Part shown: positions 30,582-39,392 of the stretch, piece after piece
How positions within the stretch are numbered: the stretch's first letter is position 1
Layout: each line of letters begins with the position of its first letter
Assembly (NCBI RefSeq): GCF_013912005.1
Contig: NZ_JACESB010000021.1
Coordinates: 1-45,225, forward strand
Origin: Brevundimonas sp.
GTDB lineage: Bacteria > Pseudomonadota > Alphaproteobacteria > Caulobacterales > Caulobacteraceae
DNA length: 45,225 bases
Direction: 5' to 3'
Position numbers and translations under genes: made by a program
Notes under the pieces: model-generated
What the model saw: the letters and a program-made list of their open reading frames with translations, nothing else
The model's database searches: none
What the model was told of the DNA's origin: nothing

Positions 30582-31510
30582 TGGCCGTTCTCGTCATCGC
30601 CGATCACGACGGTTCGACCGTCCGCGACACCACCCACAAGACCGTGACCGCCGCCCGCGCCCTCGGCGGCGACGTCGACCTGCTGGTCGTCGGCCAGGAC
30701 GCGCGCGCCGTGGCCGACGCCGCGGCGAAGATCGACGGCGTCCGCAAGGTGCTGCTCGCGGAAGGCGCCGGCCTCGGCAAGGCGCTGGCCGAGGCCGTCG
30801 AGGCCACCGTCCTGTCGCTGGCGGAGGGCTACGACGCCATCCTCGCCCCGGCCACCACGGACGGCAAGAACTACGCCCCGCGCATCGCCGCGCGGCTGGA
30901 CGTCGCCCCGATCTCGGACATCGTCGAGGTGGTCGCGCCCGACACCTTCGTGCGACCGATCTACGCCGGCAACGCGCTGGAGACGATCCAGAGCTCGGAC
31001 GCGAAGAAGGTCATCACCGTCCGCTCGACCGCCTTCGCGGCGGCCGGCGAGGGCGGCTCGGCGTCGGTCGAGACCGTCGCCGGCGGCGAGGCGCCGAAGA
31101 CGACCTTCGTCGGCGAGGAGATGGTCAAGTCGGACCGGCCGGAGCTGGGCGCGGCGAAGATCGTCGTCTCCGGCGGCCGGGCGCTCGGCTCCGCCGAGGA
31201 GTTCCACGCGGTGATGGACCCGCTGGCCGACAAGCTGGGCGCCGCCGTCGGCGCCTCGCGCGCGGCCGTCGACGCCGGCTATGCGCCGAACGACTACCAG
31301 GTCGGCCAGACCGGCAAGGTCGTCGCCCCGCAGCTCTACATCGCCATCGGCATCTCGGGGGCCATCCAGCACCTCGCCGGGATGAAGGACTCGAAGGTCA
31401 TCGTGGCGATCAACAAGGACCCGGACGCGCCGATCTTCCAGGTCGCCGACTACGGCCTGGTCGCCGACTACAAGACCGCCGTGCCCGAGCTGATGGCGGC
31501 GCTGGGGTAG
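30581..31510 (+). CDS. etfA: Electron transfer flavoprotein, alpha subunit
   Basis: FAD-binding subunit of ETF. The C-terminal FAD domain is complete: [40 protein letters not shown], then [23 protein letters not shown] and a late [26 protein letters not shown]. The N-terminal domain (1-190) has the expected alternating alpha/beta pattern. The 309-residue length is normal. It overlaps the etfB stop by one base. No ETF-QO or acyl-CoA dehydrogenase gene is in the window; the ubiquinone genes ubiE/ubiB are further on but in a separate unit. Confidence 0.97.
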   Translation: MAVLVIADHDGSTVRDTTHKTVTAARALGGDVDLLVVGQDARAVADAAAKIDGVRKVLLAEGAGLGKALAEAVEATVLSLAEGYDAILAPATTDGKNYAPRIAARLDVAPISDIVEVVAPDTFVRPIYAGNALETIQSSDAKKVITVRSTAFAAAGEGGSASVETVAGGEAPKTTFVGEEMVKSDRPELGAAKIVVSGGRALGSAEEFHAVMDPLADKLGAAVGASRAAVDAGYAPNDYQVGQTGKVVAPQLYIAIGISGAIQHLAGMKDSKVIVAINKDPDAPIFQVADYGLVADYKTAVPELMAALG

Positions 31511-31514
31511 GATC

Positions 31515-31808
31515 CTGGCCGGGGATCGCGCGGCCCGGCTGGCCGTCAGGCTGACGCCGGGCGCCGCCGTCGATCGCGTCGACGGCTGGGACGTGGACGC
31601 CGACGGGCGTCCCGTCCTGAGGGTCCGGGTGCGCGCCCGGCCGGTCGAGGGCGAGGCCAACGCCGCCCTCCTCAAGCTGCTGGCGAAGGCGCTGGGCGCG
31701 CCGAAATCCGCCGTCGCGCTGGATCGGGGCGGACAGTCGCGGATGAAGATGATCCTCGTCCGGGGGCTGACGATCGATGATCTGCGAAGCCGCCTTACCG
31801 ACTTGTAA
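31515..31808 (+). CDS. DUF167 (YggU-type) protein without a conventional start codon
   Basis: Small basic cytoplasmic protein of the UPF0235/DUF167 family, function unknown. The conserved core is clear: RLAVRLTPGAAVDRVDGW, then RVRARPVEGEANAALLKLLAKALGAPKSAV and RGGQSRMKMI. The family N-terminal strand begins about base 31536, yet no ATG, GTG or TTG is in frame between the upstream in-frame stop (31491-31493) and the GTG at 31593. That GTG would remove the first strand. Initiation at the CTG (31515) or ATC (31512), just after GGGGTAGG, is my best reading. It starts five bases after the etfA stop, so coupling could help a weak start. Confidence 0.7.
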   Translation: MAGDRAARLAVRLTPGAAVDRVDGWDVDADGRPVLRVRVRARPVEGEANAALLKLLAKALGAPKSAVALDRGGQSRMKMILVRGLTIDDLRSRLTDL

Positions 31809-31828
31809 TGTTTCCGGCCTTGTCGCGG

Positions 31829-31857
31829 CGGCGCGGAGCCATTTGTAATCCGCGCCG
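31829..31857 (+). other. Stem-loop in the leader of the amidohydrolase operon
   Basis: A perfect 9-bp stem CGGCGCGGA / TCCGCGCCG (31829-31837 with 31849-31857) has an AT-rich 11-base loop. There is no T-run, so it is not an obvious terminator. It may belong to the 5' leader of the gene at 31891 or be a DNA operator. TTGTAAT is repeated at 31803 and 31843. Confidence 0.4.
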
Positions 31858-31890
31858 ACCGGCGCCTCGGGCGCACCAGGGGATGCTTCG

Positions 31891-33375
31891 ATGAGACTTC
31901 ACCGCCTGCGGGGCGCCAGCCTCGCCGCCCTCGCCTGCGCGGCGCTGGCCGCCTGCGCCACGACAGGAAGCAACGGTTCGAACGGCGACGAGGCCGCCTC
32001 GTCCGGCGACTCCGGGCGCGCCGCCCTGGCGCCGGGCCTGGACGCCGCCGCCAACCCGGATCCCTTCCCGTCCACCTACCGAGGCCTGCCGCGCCAGAAC
32101 ATGGCGATCGTCGGCGGCGTGGTGTTCACCGGCGCCGGGCAGCGCATCGAGAACGGCGTGGTCATTGTCACCGACGGCCGCGTCGCCGCGGTCGGCGACG
32201 CCTCGACGCCGGTTCCGGCCGGCCACCAGGTGGTCGACGCCCGCGGCCGCTTCGTCACCCCGGGCATCATCGATGTCCACTCCCACCTCGGCGTCTATCC
32301 CTCGCCGGGCGTGCAGGGGATGAGCGACGGCAACGAGGCGACCAGCCCGAACACCGCCCAGGTCTGGGCCGAGCACTCGCTGTGGCCGCAGGATCCCGGC
32401 TTCAACGCCGCCCGCGCCGGCGGCGTGACCACCCTCCAGATCCTGCCCGGCTCGGCCAACCTGTTCGGCGGCCGCGGCGTCACCGTCCGCAACGTCCCCT
32501 CGGTCACGATGCAGGGCATGAAGATGCCCGGCGCCCCCTACGGGCTGAAGATGGCCTGCGGCGAGAACCCGTCGCGGGTCTACGGCTCGCGCAACCAGTC
32601 GCCGGCCACCGGCATGGGCAACATGGCCGGCTACCGCGCCGCCTTCATCGCCGCGCGCGAGTACAAGGCCAAGTGGGACAAGTGGCGCGAGGACGGCGAG
32701 GGCTCGCCGCCTACCCGCAACCTGCAGAACGAGACCCTCGCCGGCGTGCTGGACGGCTCGATCCTGGTGCAGAACCACTGCTACCGGGCCGACGAAATGG
32801 CCCAGATGATCGATCTGGCGAAGGAGTTCGGCTTCCGCATCACCGCCTTCCACCACGCCATCGAGGCCTACAAGCTGGCCCCGACCCTCGCCCGGGAAGG
32901 CATCTGCGCCGACATGTGGACCGGCTGGTGGGGCTTCAAGATGGAGGCGCTGGACGCCGTCGAGGCCAACGCCGCCCTCGTCGACGCCCCGCCGAACAGC
33001 TGCGCCGTGATCCACTCGGACGACGCGGAACTGACCCAGCGCCTCAACCAGGAGGCCGCCGCGGCCCTTGCCGCCGGCCGCCGCATGGGCATGGACATTC
33101 CCGAGGAGCGGGCGATCAGCTGGATCACCCTGAATCCGGCCCGGTCACTCGGCATCGCCGACCAGACCGGCTCTCTGGAGCCCGGCAAGCGCGCCGACGT
33201 GGTGATCTGGAGCGCCAATCCGCTCAGCGTCTACGCCCGCGCCGACCAGGTCTTCATCGACGGCGGCCTGGCCTTCGACCGCATGAACCCGGCCTACCAG
33301 CCGCTGTCCGACTTCGAGCTGGGCCAGCCCGGCTACGGCCTCGCCGCCGCCAACGTTCCGCAGGGAGCCCGCTGA
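31891..33375 (+). CDS. Amidohydrolase-family lipoprotein (active-looking member of a pair)
   Basis: Metal-dependent hydrolase of 494 residues in the imidazolonepropionase-like amidohydrolase group. A signal peptide ends in LAAC (C22), so it should be lipid-anchored, facing the periplasm or outer membrane. Metal ligands are visible: H130-x-H132 in GIIDVHSHLG, His in LVQNHCYRADEM and ITAFHHAIEAYKLAP, and Asp in AVIHSDDAEL. The C-terminal SWITLNPARSLGIADQTGSLEPGKRADVVIWS is the family's closing beta-sandwich. The natural substrate is unknown; peptidase- or prolidase-like activity is common in relatives. Its stop overlaps the ATG of a second, degenerate amidohydrolase gene. Confidence 0.9.
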   Translation: MRLHRLRGASLAALACAALAACATTGSNGSNGDEAASSGDSGRAALAPGLDAAANPDPFPSTYRGLPRQNMAIVGGVVFTGAGQRIENGVVIVTDGRVAAVGDASTPVPAGHQVVDARGRFVTPGIIDVHSHLGVYPSPGVQGMSDGNEATSPNTAQVWAEHSLWPQDPGFNAARAGGVTTLQILPGSANLFGGRGVTVRNVPSVTMQGMKMPGAPYGLKMACGENPSRVYGSRNQSPATGMGNMAGYRAAFIAAREYKAKWDKWREDGEGSPPTRNLQNETLAGVLDGSILVQNHCYRADEMAQMIDLAKEFGFRITAFHHAIEAYKLAPTLAREGICADMWTGWWGFKMEALDAVEANAALVDAPPNSCAVIHSDDAELTQRLNQEAAAALAAGRRMGMDIPEERAISWITLNPARSLGIADQTGSLEPGKRADVVIWSANPLSVYARADQVFIDGGLAFDRMNPAYQPLSDFELGQPGYGLAAANVPQGAR

Positions 33376-34727
33376 TGCGCCTCAGGACCCTCATCCTCGC
33401 GGCGGCCGGCGCGGCCGCCTTCGCCCTCCCGGCCGCGGCGCAGCAACTGACCGCCATCACCGGCGGCCGGGTGCTGACCGGAACCTCGGTGATCGAGAAC
33501 GGCACGGTGGTCATCCGCGACGGCCGCGTGGTCTCGGTCGGCGCCGGCGCCGCCCCCTCCGGCGCCACGGTGATCGACGCCCGCGGCAAGGTGGTCTCGC
33601 CCGGCTTCGTGGCGGTGGACTCCGGCCTCGGCGGCTCGGAGATCTCCTCGGTCGGCGATTCCGACGACCTGCGCAACGGGGCCAATTCGATCAGCGCCTC
33701 GTTCGACGTCAGCTACGGCCTCGATCCGTGGTCGATCACCCTGCCGGTGGCCCGGCTGGGCGGCATCACCCGCGCGGTGGTCGTGCCCAACCACCCGGGC
33801 GGCGGGGGCGGCGGCCACGCCCATGACGATTCCGACTTCGCCGGCGTCGGGCACGGCGGCCTGCAGTCGCCCAGCCTGTTCGCCGGCCAGGCGGCGGTCA
33901 TCCACCTCGCCGCCGGGACCGACATCCTCGTCAAGCCGCGCGTGGCCATGGTCGCCCCGTTCGGCGAGGCCGGGGCGGGCGTCGCCGGCGGCGCCCGCGG
34001 GGCCCAGTTCGTCCAGTTCAAGGAAACCCTGGCCGAGGTCCGCCTCTACGCCCGCAACAAGGCCGCCTACGACCGCGCCGGCCTGCGCGACCTCAGCCTC
34101 TCACGCGCCGATCTGGAAGCCCTGATCCCGGTGGCGAACGGCCAGATGCCGCTGATCGTCACGGTGCGCCGCGCCGCCGACATCCTGCAGGTGCTGCGTC
34201 TGGCGCGCGAGGAAGGGGTGAAAATCATCCTCGACGGGGCCGAGGAGGGCTGGCTGGTGGCGTCGCAGATCGCCGCCGCCGACGTGCCGGTGCTGCTGAA
34301 CCCGATCTCCAACCTGCCGGGCAGCCTCGAGACCCGGGCGGCGCGGATGCAGAACGCCGCGGCGCTGGACGCCGCCGGGGTGACCATCGCCATCAAGGGC
34401 AACGAGGGCTCGATTCATCGCGCCCGCGAGACCCGCTACAACGCCGGCAACGCCGTGTCGCACGGCCTGCCCTACGAAGCGGCGATCGAGGCGATCACCG
34501 TCAACCCGGCCCGCATCTTCGGCATGGCCGGCCAGTTCGGCGAGCTGCGCCCCGGCGCGGCGGCCGACGTGGTGGTCTGGTCCGGAGATCCGCTGGAGCC
34601 GCTCAGCATCGCCGAGCGCATCTGGGTCAACGGCGAGGAGCAGGCCCCGACCAGCCGCCAGTTCCTGCTGCGCGACCGCTATGCGCAGGGTGGCGAAGGG
34701 GCGATGCCGCCCGCCTACGGCCGGTAG
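33375..34727 (+). CDS. Degenerate amidohydrolase-family periplasmic protein
   Basis: Partner gene of 450 residues with a cleavable signal peptide (MRLRTLILAAAGAAAFALPAAAQ). The overall fold is the same as its neighbour (GGRVLTGTSVIENGTVVIRDGRVVSVG, and late ITVNPARIFGMAGQFGELRPGAAADVVVWSG). The HxH metal motif is replaced by VAVDSGLG at about 79-86, and I cannot find the later His ligands. A Gly/His-rich loop (HPGGGGGGHAHDDSD) is present near residue 139-153. Loss of the metal site suggests a non-catalytic partner of the upstream lipoprotein; that is inference. The ATG overlaps the upstream stop, and GGGAG precedes it. Confidence 0.88.
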   Translation: MRLRTLILAAAGAAAFALPAAAQQLTAITGGRVLTGTSVIENGTVVIRDGRVVSVGAGAAPSGATVIDARGKVVSPGFVAVDSGLGGSEISSVGDSDDLRNGANSISASFDVSYGLDPWSITLPVARLGGITRAVVVPNHPGGGGGGHAHDDSDFAGVGHGGLQSPSLFAGQAAVIHLAAGTDILVKPRVAMVAPFGEAGAGVAGGARGAQFVQFKETLAEVRLYARNKAAYDRAGLRDLSLSRADLEALIPVANGQMPLIVTVRRAADILQVLRLAREEGVKIILDGAEEGWLVASQIAAADVPVLLNPISNLPGSLETRAARMQNAAALDAAGVTIAIKGNEGSIHRARETRYNAGNAVSHGLPYEAAIEAITVNPARIFGMAGQFGELRPGAAADVVVWSGDPLEPLSIAERIWVNGEEQAPTSRQFLLRDRYAQGGEGAMPPAYGR

Positions 34728-34733
34728 GGCCAG

Positions 34734-34807
34734 GTGTTAGGTTCTAGGTTCTAGGTGCTAGGGAGGGCTTCCTCTTCCCTAGCACCTAGAACCTGATCCC
34801 TAGAACC
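34734..34807. repeat. CTAG-rich heptamer repeat and long perfect hairpin
   Basis: Tandem 7-base units (TAGGTTC, TAGGTTC, TAGGTGC, TAGGGAG) are followed by their inverted counterparts. The core is a perfect 19-bp inverted repeat (34746-34764 with 34776-34794) around an 11-base loop, and a further CTAGAACC follows at 34800-34807. CTAG, usually rare in such genomes, occurs six times. It fills the gap between the amidohydrolase operon and the DUF188 gene. It may act as a terminator or belong to a dispersed palindromic repeat family. Confidence 0.85.
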
Positions 34808-34810
34808 TTC

Positions 34811-35269
34811 ATGTCCCCCCGCATCTTCATCGACGCCGACGCCTGCCCGGTGAAGGACGAGGTCTACCGGGTGGCGGAGCGCTGCGGGCTGAAGGTGTTC
34901 GTGGTGTCCAACGGCTGGATCAACACGCGGCGCGAGCCCTGGATCGAGCAGGTGGTGGTCGACGCCGGCCCCGACGTCGCCGACGACTGGATCGCCGAAC
35001 GGGCGGGGCCGGGCGACATCGTAGTCACCGCCGACATCCCGCTGGCCGACCGCTGCCTGAAGGCGGGGGCGCAGGCGCTGAAGGCCAACGGCCAGCCGTT
35101 CACGCCCGACTCCATCGGCTCCGCCCTCGCCGGACGGATGGTCGGCGAGCACCTGCGCTCCATGGGGGTGGCCACCTCCGGCCCGCCGCCGTTCGGGCCG
35201 AAGGACCGTTCGAACTTCCTGCAGGCGCTGGACCGGGCCGTGGTCGCGGCGCGGCGGGCGGCGCGATGA
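34811..35269 (+). CDS. yaiI: DUF188 protein of the YaiI/YqxD family
   Basis: Cytoplasmic protein of 152 residues in UPF0178 (DUF188), a PIN-like fold with conserved acidic residues but no established reaction. The signature starts IFIDADACPVKDEVYRVAERCGL. VVSNGWINTRREPWIEQVVVDAGPDVADDWIAE follows, then DIVVTADIPLADRCLKAGAQAL and the C-terminal GPPPFGPKDRSNFLQALD, all present. The clustered Asp residues suggest a metal-dependent nuclease; that is inference from the fold. The ATG lies three bases after the CTAG repeat, without a good ribosome binding site. The stop overlaps the arfB ATG (ATGA). Confidence 0.93.
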   Translation: MSPRIFIDADACPVKDEVYRVAERCGLKVFVVSNGWINTRREPWIEQVVVDAGPDVADDWIAERAGPGDIVVTADIPLADRCLKAGAQALKANGQPFTPDSIGSALAGRMVGEHLRSMGVATSGPPPFGPKDRSNFLQALDRAVVAARRAAR

Positions 35270-35670
35270 CCGTCATCCCCGAGGACGAGCTGGAGTTCCG
35301 CTTCTTCCGCGCCGGCGGCCCGGGCGGCCAGAACGTCAACAAGGTCTCGACCAGCGTCCAGCTGCGCTTCGACGTGGTCAACTCGCCGTCCCTGTCCGAG
35401 GCGGTCAAGGAACGGCTGCTGAAGCTCGCCGGCAGCCGGGCGACCCAGGCGGGCGAGGTGCTGATCACGGCCGTGCGCTTCCGCACCCAGGAGCGGAACC
35501 GGGCGGACGCGATCGCCCGGCTTCAGGCCCTGGTCGACGAGGCTTCGATCAGGCCGGTGTTCCGGGTGCCCACCCGCCCCACGCGCGCCTCGAAGGAGCG
35601 CCGGCTGGAAGGCAAGGCGAAGCGCGCCTCGATCAAGAGCGCCCGCGGCAAGCCCCGTCTGACGGACTGA
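35266..35670 (+). CDS. arfB: Alternative ribosome-rescue factor ArfB (peptidyl-tRNA hydrolase)
   Basis: Releases peptides from ribosomes stalled without a stop codon. The catalytic GGQ motif is in FFRAGGPGGQNVNKVSTSVQLRFD, like class I release factors, but the codon-recognition domains are absent. The basic C-terminal tail (about 100-134, TRASKERRLEGKAKRASIKSARGKPRL) is the part that enters the empty mRNA channel. The 134 residues match the family. It overlaps the DUF188 gene by four bases. In Caulobacter an ArfB-type factor backs up trans-translation, which fits. Confidence 0.95.
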   Translation: MTVIPEDELEFRFFRAGGPGGQNVNKVSTSVQLRFDVVNSPSLSEAVKERLLKLAGSRATQAGEVLITAVRFRTQERNRADAIARLQALVDEASIRPVFRVPTRPTRASKERRLEGKAKRASIKSARGKPRLTD

Positions 35671-35673
35671 GTC

Positions 35674-36111
35674 CTATTCCGCCGGACGGAACAGCAGGGC
35701 GGCGACCTTGCCGGCGGCGTCGAAGCCGATGATCCACTGGGTGTCGGCGTTGGCGAAGGTGACGGCGAACAGGTCCGCCCCGTCCTGGCTGCCGACGAAG
35801 TCGATCGCCTGCACCGCGCCGAAGCCCTGGATTAGCGGCGTCACCTGGGCCTCCTGCTCGCGCACCTTGCCGGCGAGGTCCTCCGACATCAGCGAATAGT
35901 CCATCGCGCCGGCCTGGGCGCCGGCGATGATGGCGCGCAGGGTCTCCTCCGATGCGGCGTTCAGCGGTTCGCGCGCCGCGGGGGCCGCGGGTTCGGGCGC
36001 GGCGGCCTGGCCCTGCCGGGCGAAGGGGTCGGGCACGGCGCCGGCCGCGACCTGGGCCTGGGCGGCGGCGGGGAGGGCGGCCAGGACGGCGGCGAGCAGA
36101 AGCGGCTTCAT
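35674..36111 (-). CDS. Secreted protein of unknown function
   Basis: A 145-residue protein with a clear Sec signal peptide (MKPLLLAAVLAALPAAAQA), then an Ala/Pro/Gln-rich segment. A compact domain of about 90 residues follows (LRAIIAGAQAGAMDYSLMSEDLAGKVREQEAQVTPLIQGFGAVQAIDFVG, then DLFAVTFANADTQWIIGFDAAGKVAALLFRP). The last part resembles the small alpha+beta folds of secreted SnoaL/DUF-type proteins that follow peptidase domains, but I cannot name a family. The start at 36111 has GGAG upstream; a longer frame to 36165 lacks a signal peptide at its N-terminus. ubiB begins to end 22 bases away on the same strand, so it may be the last gene of the ubiE-ubiB unit. Confidence 0.72.
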   Translation of the reverse strand: MKPLLLAAVLAALPAAAQAQVAAGAVPDPFARQGQAAAPEPAAPAAREPLNAASEETLRAIIAGAQAGAMDYSLMSEDLAGKVREQEAQVTPLIQGFGAVQAIDFVGSQDGADLFAVTFANADTQWIIGFDAAGKVAALLFRPAE

Positions 36112-36133
36112 GGGGTCGTCTCCGTTGTCGACT

Positions 36134-37738
36134 TCAGACGATGGCGGGCCAAAGCGACAGAACAAGGGCGGCTCCGGCCGCAGCGGCGACGAAGCCGAGG
36201 GCGAAGGCCGCCCAGCCCGGCAGGCGCTCCTCGCGGATCACCACCGTGTGGGTCCGCGGCGGATCCTGCACCAGTTTCGACAGCGCCTTCAGCGTCGTCC
36301 GCAGCTCGTTGACCGCGTCCCGCACCTGGGCCTGCGGTCCCAGTTCGCGGCGGATCCAGCGCTCCACGACCGGCTGGGCTGCGGCCCACAGGTCGTGATC
36401 CGGGTTCAGCCGCCGCGCCACGCCCTCGACCGAGACCATGGTCTTCTGCAGCAGGATCAGCTCCGGCCGCAGGTGCATGTCGAACAGGTCGGTGATCTCG
36501 AACAGCTGGCCCAGCAGGCGGCCCATGGACACCTGCGACGCCTGCTTGCCGATCACCGGCTCGCCCACGGCGCGCAGCGCCTGGGCGAAGGCCTCGACCG
36601 AGTGCTCGGGGGGCACATAGCCCGCCTCGAAGTGGACCCGGGCGATGCGGTCGTAGTCGCGGCTGATGAAGCCCCAGAGGATCTCGGCCAGGTAGCGACG
36701 CTCGGCCGGCCCCAGCCGTCCGACGATGCCGAAGTCGATCGCCGTCAGCTCGGCCGGGGCGTGGCAGAACAGGTTGCCCTCGTGCAGGTCGGCGTGGAAG
36801 GCGCCGTGGTCCAGCGCCTGGCTCAGGAAGGCGCGGACGACGTTGTCGGCCAGGGCGTCGCGGTCGATGCCGGGCTGCTCGGCGGCGGCCGGATCGGTCA
36901 ACGGCAGGCCGCGGGCCCACTCCAGCGTCAGCACCCGCTTGCCGACCCCGTCCCAGATCACCCCCGGCGCGGTCATGTGGCCGCCGATGTCGCCGGCGGC
37001 GGCGCTGCGGGCCATGATTTCCCCGAGCTCGGAGGCGGCCGCGGCCTCGAGCCGCATGTCCAGCTCGAGGGTCAGGGCGCGGGCGATGGTCTCGACGAAG
37101 GCCGCCGGCTCGAGCCGCCGCGCCAGCGGCACGAAGCGGACCGCCAGCCGCGCCGCCAGACGCATGGCGTCCAGCCCCTGGGCGACGCGACGCTCCACGC
37201 CCGGCCGCAGGATCTTGACGGCCACGCGCCGGCCGTCGGCGAGCACCGCCGGGTGGGCCTGCGCCAGCGAGGCGGCGGCCACCGGCGGACCGAAGTCGGT
37301 GAACAGGCTCTCCACCGGCCGGCCGAGCGACCGTTCGACCTCGCGGCGGGCCTGGTCGACGGGGAAGGGCGGCAGGGCGTCCTTCAGTCGGCCGAGGTCG
37401 CGGGCGAACTCCACGCCGAAGATGTCGGCGCGCGTCGCCAGCACCTGGCCCAGCTTGATGGCGACGGGCCCGAGATGCTCGAAGGCCTTGCCCAGCCGCT
37501 GGCCCGGCCGGCCGTCCCGGCCCTCGCGGCCGGCGAACAGGTGCAGCAGATGGGCGATCCAGCGCGCCCAGACCGGCAGCAGCGGGGTGATCTCGCGCGG
37601 GATCAGGGCGTCGTGGCGAACCAGCACGCCCAGCCAGCCGAGCAGGCGCAGCAGGGATTCGGCCGGGCGGCGCACCGGCAGGGTCGCCGGCGGCGGCGGC
37701 GGCGTCGCGGGATCGATGCGTGCGGTCAGATCGCCCAC
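36134..37738 (-). CDS. ubiB: Ubiquinone biosynthesis regulatory protein kinase UbiB
   Basis: ABC1/ADCK-type atypical kinase/ATPase at the membrane, needed for coenzyme Q synthesis. The KxGQ region is [19 protein letters not shown], the Ala-rich loop [12 protein letters not shown], the ATP Lys AVKILRPGV, the catalytic-loop-like HADLHEGN and the DFG-like AIDFGIVG. The C-terminus has a hydrophobic helix pair ([23 protein letters not shown]). I chose the GTG at 37738: it gives 534 residues and overlaps the ubiE stop by 13 bases; the frame continues to 37894 without homology. Translational coupling to ubiE is likely. Confidence 0.94.
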   Translation of the reverse strand: MGDLTARIDPATPPPPPATLPVRRPAESLLRLLGWLGVLVRHDALIPREITPLLPVWARWIAHLLHLFAGREGRDGRPGQRLGKAFEHLGPVAIKLGQVLATRADIFGVEFARDLGRLKDALPPFPVDQARREVERSLGRPVESLFTDFGPPVAAASLAQAHPAVLADGRRVAVKILRPGVERRVAQGLDAMRLAARLAVRFVPLARRLEPAAFVETIARALTLELDMRLEAAAASELGEIMARSAAAGDIGGHMTAPGVIWDGVGKRVLTLEWARGLPLTDPAAAEQPGIDRDALADNVVRAFLSQALDHGAFHADLHEGNLFCHAPAELTAIDFGIVGRLGPAERRYLAEILWGFISRDYDRIARVHFEAGYVPPEHSVEAFAQALRAVGEPVIGKQASQVSMGRLLGQLFEITDLFDMHLRPELILLQKTMVSVEGVARRLNPDHDLWAAAQPVVERWIRRELGPQAQVRDAVNELRTTLKALSKLVQDPPRTHTVVIREERLPGWAAFALGFVAAAAGAALVLSLWPAIV

Positions 37739-38502
37739 CCGTGGTGAATGGCGGCGACGCCGCCGGAGAGGTTGGTCACCGTCACCCGGCTGAAGCCGGC
37801 CGCCTCGATGAGGCCCCGGAAGGTCTGCTGGTCGGGAAAGCGGCGGATGCTCTCGACCAGGTACTGGTAGCTGTCGCGATCCTTCGCCACCCACTCGCCG
37901 ATGCGGGGAATGGCATGGAAGGACCAGGCGTCGTAGGCCTTGCGGATCGGCCCGGCGACGGGCCGCGAGAACTCGAGGCAGAGGAAGCGGCCGCCGGGCT
38001 TCAGCACCCGCCGCGCCTCGGCGAGCGCCTGCGGCACGTCCGCGACGTTGCGGATGCCGAAGCTGATCGAATAGGCGTCCACCGAGGCGTCGGGCAGCGG
38101 CAGGGCCATGGCGTCGCCGACCGTCCAGCTCATCTCCGGCTCGCCGCCCTTGTTCACGCCGGCCATGATCATCTCGGCATTGTAATCCAGCACGATGACC
38201 GAAGCGTCGGGACCGCCGCGGCGTTCCTGCGCCCGCCGGGCCATGCGGGCGTAGCGCCGGGCCATGTCGCCGGTGCCGCCGGCCACGTCGAGGATGGTCT
38301 CGCCCGGCCGCGGATTGAGCTTCGCCGCCGCCGCGTCCTTCCAGAGCCGGTGCACGCCCGCGCTCATCAGGTCGTTCATCAGGTCGTAGTTCGACGCCAC
38401 GCTGTCGAACACGCCGCGGACCAGCTGCACCTTCTCGCGCGCATCGACGTCGCGGAAGCCGAAGGAGGAGGTCTTGCCGGAAGGCGGGGCGGTGTCGCTC
38501 AT
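37726..38502 (-). CDS. ubiE: Demethylmenaquinone/2-methoxy-6-polyprenyl-1,4-benzoquinol methyltransferase
   Basis: SAM-dependent C-methyltransferase of ubiquinone (and menaquinone) synthesis. The motifs are complete: [35 protein letters not shown] at the N-terminus and the SAM-binding [15 protein letters not shown]. Then follow [28 protein letters not shown] and [15 protein letters not shown]. It has 258 residues. It is preceded by a promoter with the GCTAGACC -10 only six bases from the ATG. The overlapping ubiB gene is downstream. Confidence 0.96.
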   Translation of the reverse strand: MSDTAPPSGKTSSFGFRDVDAREKVQLVRGVFDSVASNYDLMNDLMSAGVHRLWKDAAAAKLNPRPGETILDVAGGTGDMARRYARMARRAQERRGGPDASVIVLDYNAEMIMAGVNKGGEPEMSWTVGDAMALPLPDASVDAYSISFGIRNVADVPQALAEARRVLKPGGRFLCLEFSRPVAGPIRKAYDAWSFHAIPRIGEWVAKDRDSYQYLVESIRRFPDQQTFRGLIEAAGFSRVTVTNLSGGVAAIHHGWAI

Positions 38503-38537
38503 ACCGGCGGTCTAGCCGCTCGCGGGAGCGGCGTCAT
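38502..38537 (-). promoter_or_regulatory. Housekeeping-type promoter of ubiE, predicted leaderless
   Basis: Minus strand: ATGACGC (-35, 38537-38531), a 14-base spacer, and GCTAGACC (-10, 38516-38509), then six bases and the ATG. This is the same architecture and the same -10 octamer as the coaBC promoter at 16808. It fits the Caulobacter sigma-73 pattern, with a transcript start at or next to the ATG. Confidence 0.6.
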
Positions 38538-38559
38538 CCGTCCGCATGGCCGCACGGCC

Positions 38560-39264
38560 TCAGCGGCGGCTCTTGGGGTTCGGCACCCCGAGATCCTTCA
38601 TCACGCTGCGGGTCATGGCGTAGCAGCCGCAGGCGGCGCGCTCGAGCCCCGGGCGGTCCAGCACCTCGACCCAGCCGCGGCCGCGGCGGATCAGCCCCTT
38701 GCCCTCCAGGTCGGATCCGATCTCGCTCACCGTGGCGCGGCGCACGCCCAGCATGCCGGCGATGTCGGCCTGGGTGAGGGAGAAGCGGTCGTCGCCGGCG
38801 CGGTCGTGGACCGCCAGCAGCCAGCGCGCCAGCCTCTCGTCCAGCCGGTGCTGGGCGTTGCATGCGGCGTTCTGCTGGACCTGGGCCAGCAGGCTCTCGG
38901 TGAAGCGCGACAGGGCCGAACGCATGTCCTCGCTTTCCGACAGCACCTCGGAGAAGGCCTCTGAGGGGCAGCAGGCGGCGGCGCCGTCGATCTGGGCGAT
39001 GGCCCGGCTGGAGGCGCGGGCGTTGAGGGGTCCGCAGGTCACCCCGACCAGGCCCTCCCGCCCGATCACCGCCGTCTCCACCATCCGGTCGTCCGCCAGC
39101 AGGGTCATCAGAGACACCACGCCGCTGAGCGGGAACCAGACGGCGTCGACCTCCTCGCCGGCGTCGTACAGGGTCTGCCCCTGCGAGAAGGTCCGCTGCT
39201 CGAGGTGCGGCTCTATCCCCGCGCGGTCATCCGGCGACAGGGCGCCGAGCCACAAGTTCTCCAT
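38560..39264 (-). CDS. Crp/Fnr-family transcriptional regulator
   Basis: Regulator of 234 residues. The N-terminal cyclic-nucleotide-binding-like beta roll is about 10-120 ([45 protein letters not shown]), followed by a dimer helix and a winged helix ([36 protein letters not shown]). The cAMP-binding Arg/Ser motif and the N-terminal FNR cysteines are not evident, so the signal is unknown. Several cysteines occur late ([15 protein letters not shown]), which could support redox sensing, a weak inference. The ATG at 39264 has GGGAG upstream. It is divergent from the phhB-SDR pair. Confidence 0.88.
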   Translation of the reverse strand: MENLWLGALSPDDRAGIEPHLEQRTFSQGQTLYDAGEEVDAVWFPLSGVVSLMTLLADDRMVETAVIGREGLVGVTCGPLNARASSRAIAQIDGAAACCPSEAFSEVLSESEDMRSALSRFTESLLAQVQQNAACNAQHRLDERLARWLLAVHDRAGDDRFSLTQADIAGMLGVRRATVSEIGSDLEGKGLIRRGRGWVEVLDRPGLERAACGCYAMTRSVMKDLGVPNPKSRR

Positions 39265-39392
39265 CGAACAACTCCCTGCCAAAACGGTCACGCTCGCTAA
39301 CGCCCAAGCTTCGCGCTGCGTTCCTGTGTGGGAAATCACCGTCTTGTGGCGGTCCCGGCGGCGGGATAGGCGGTAGGCGTGGAGGACGCCTG

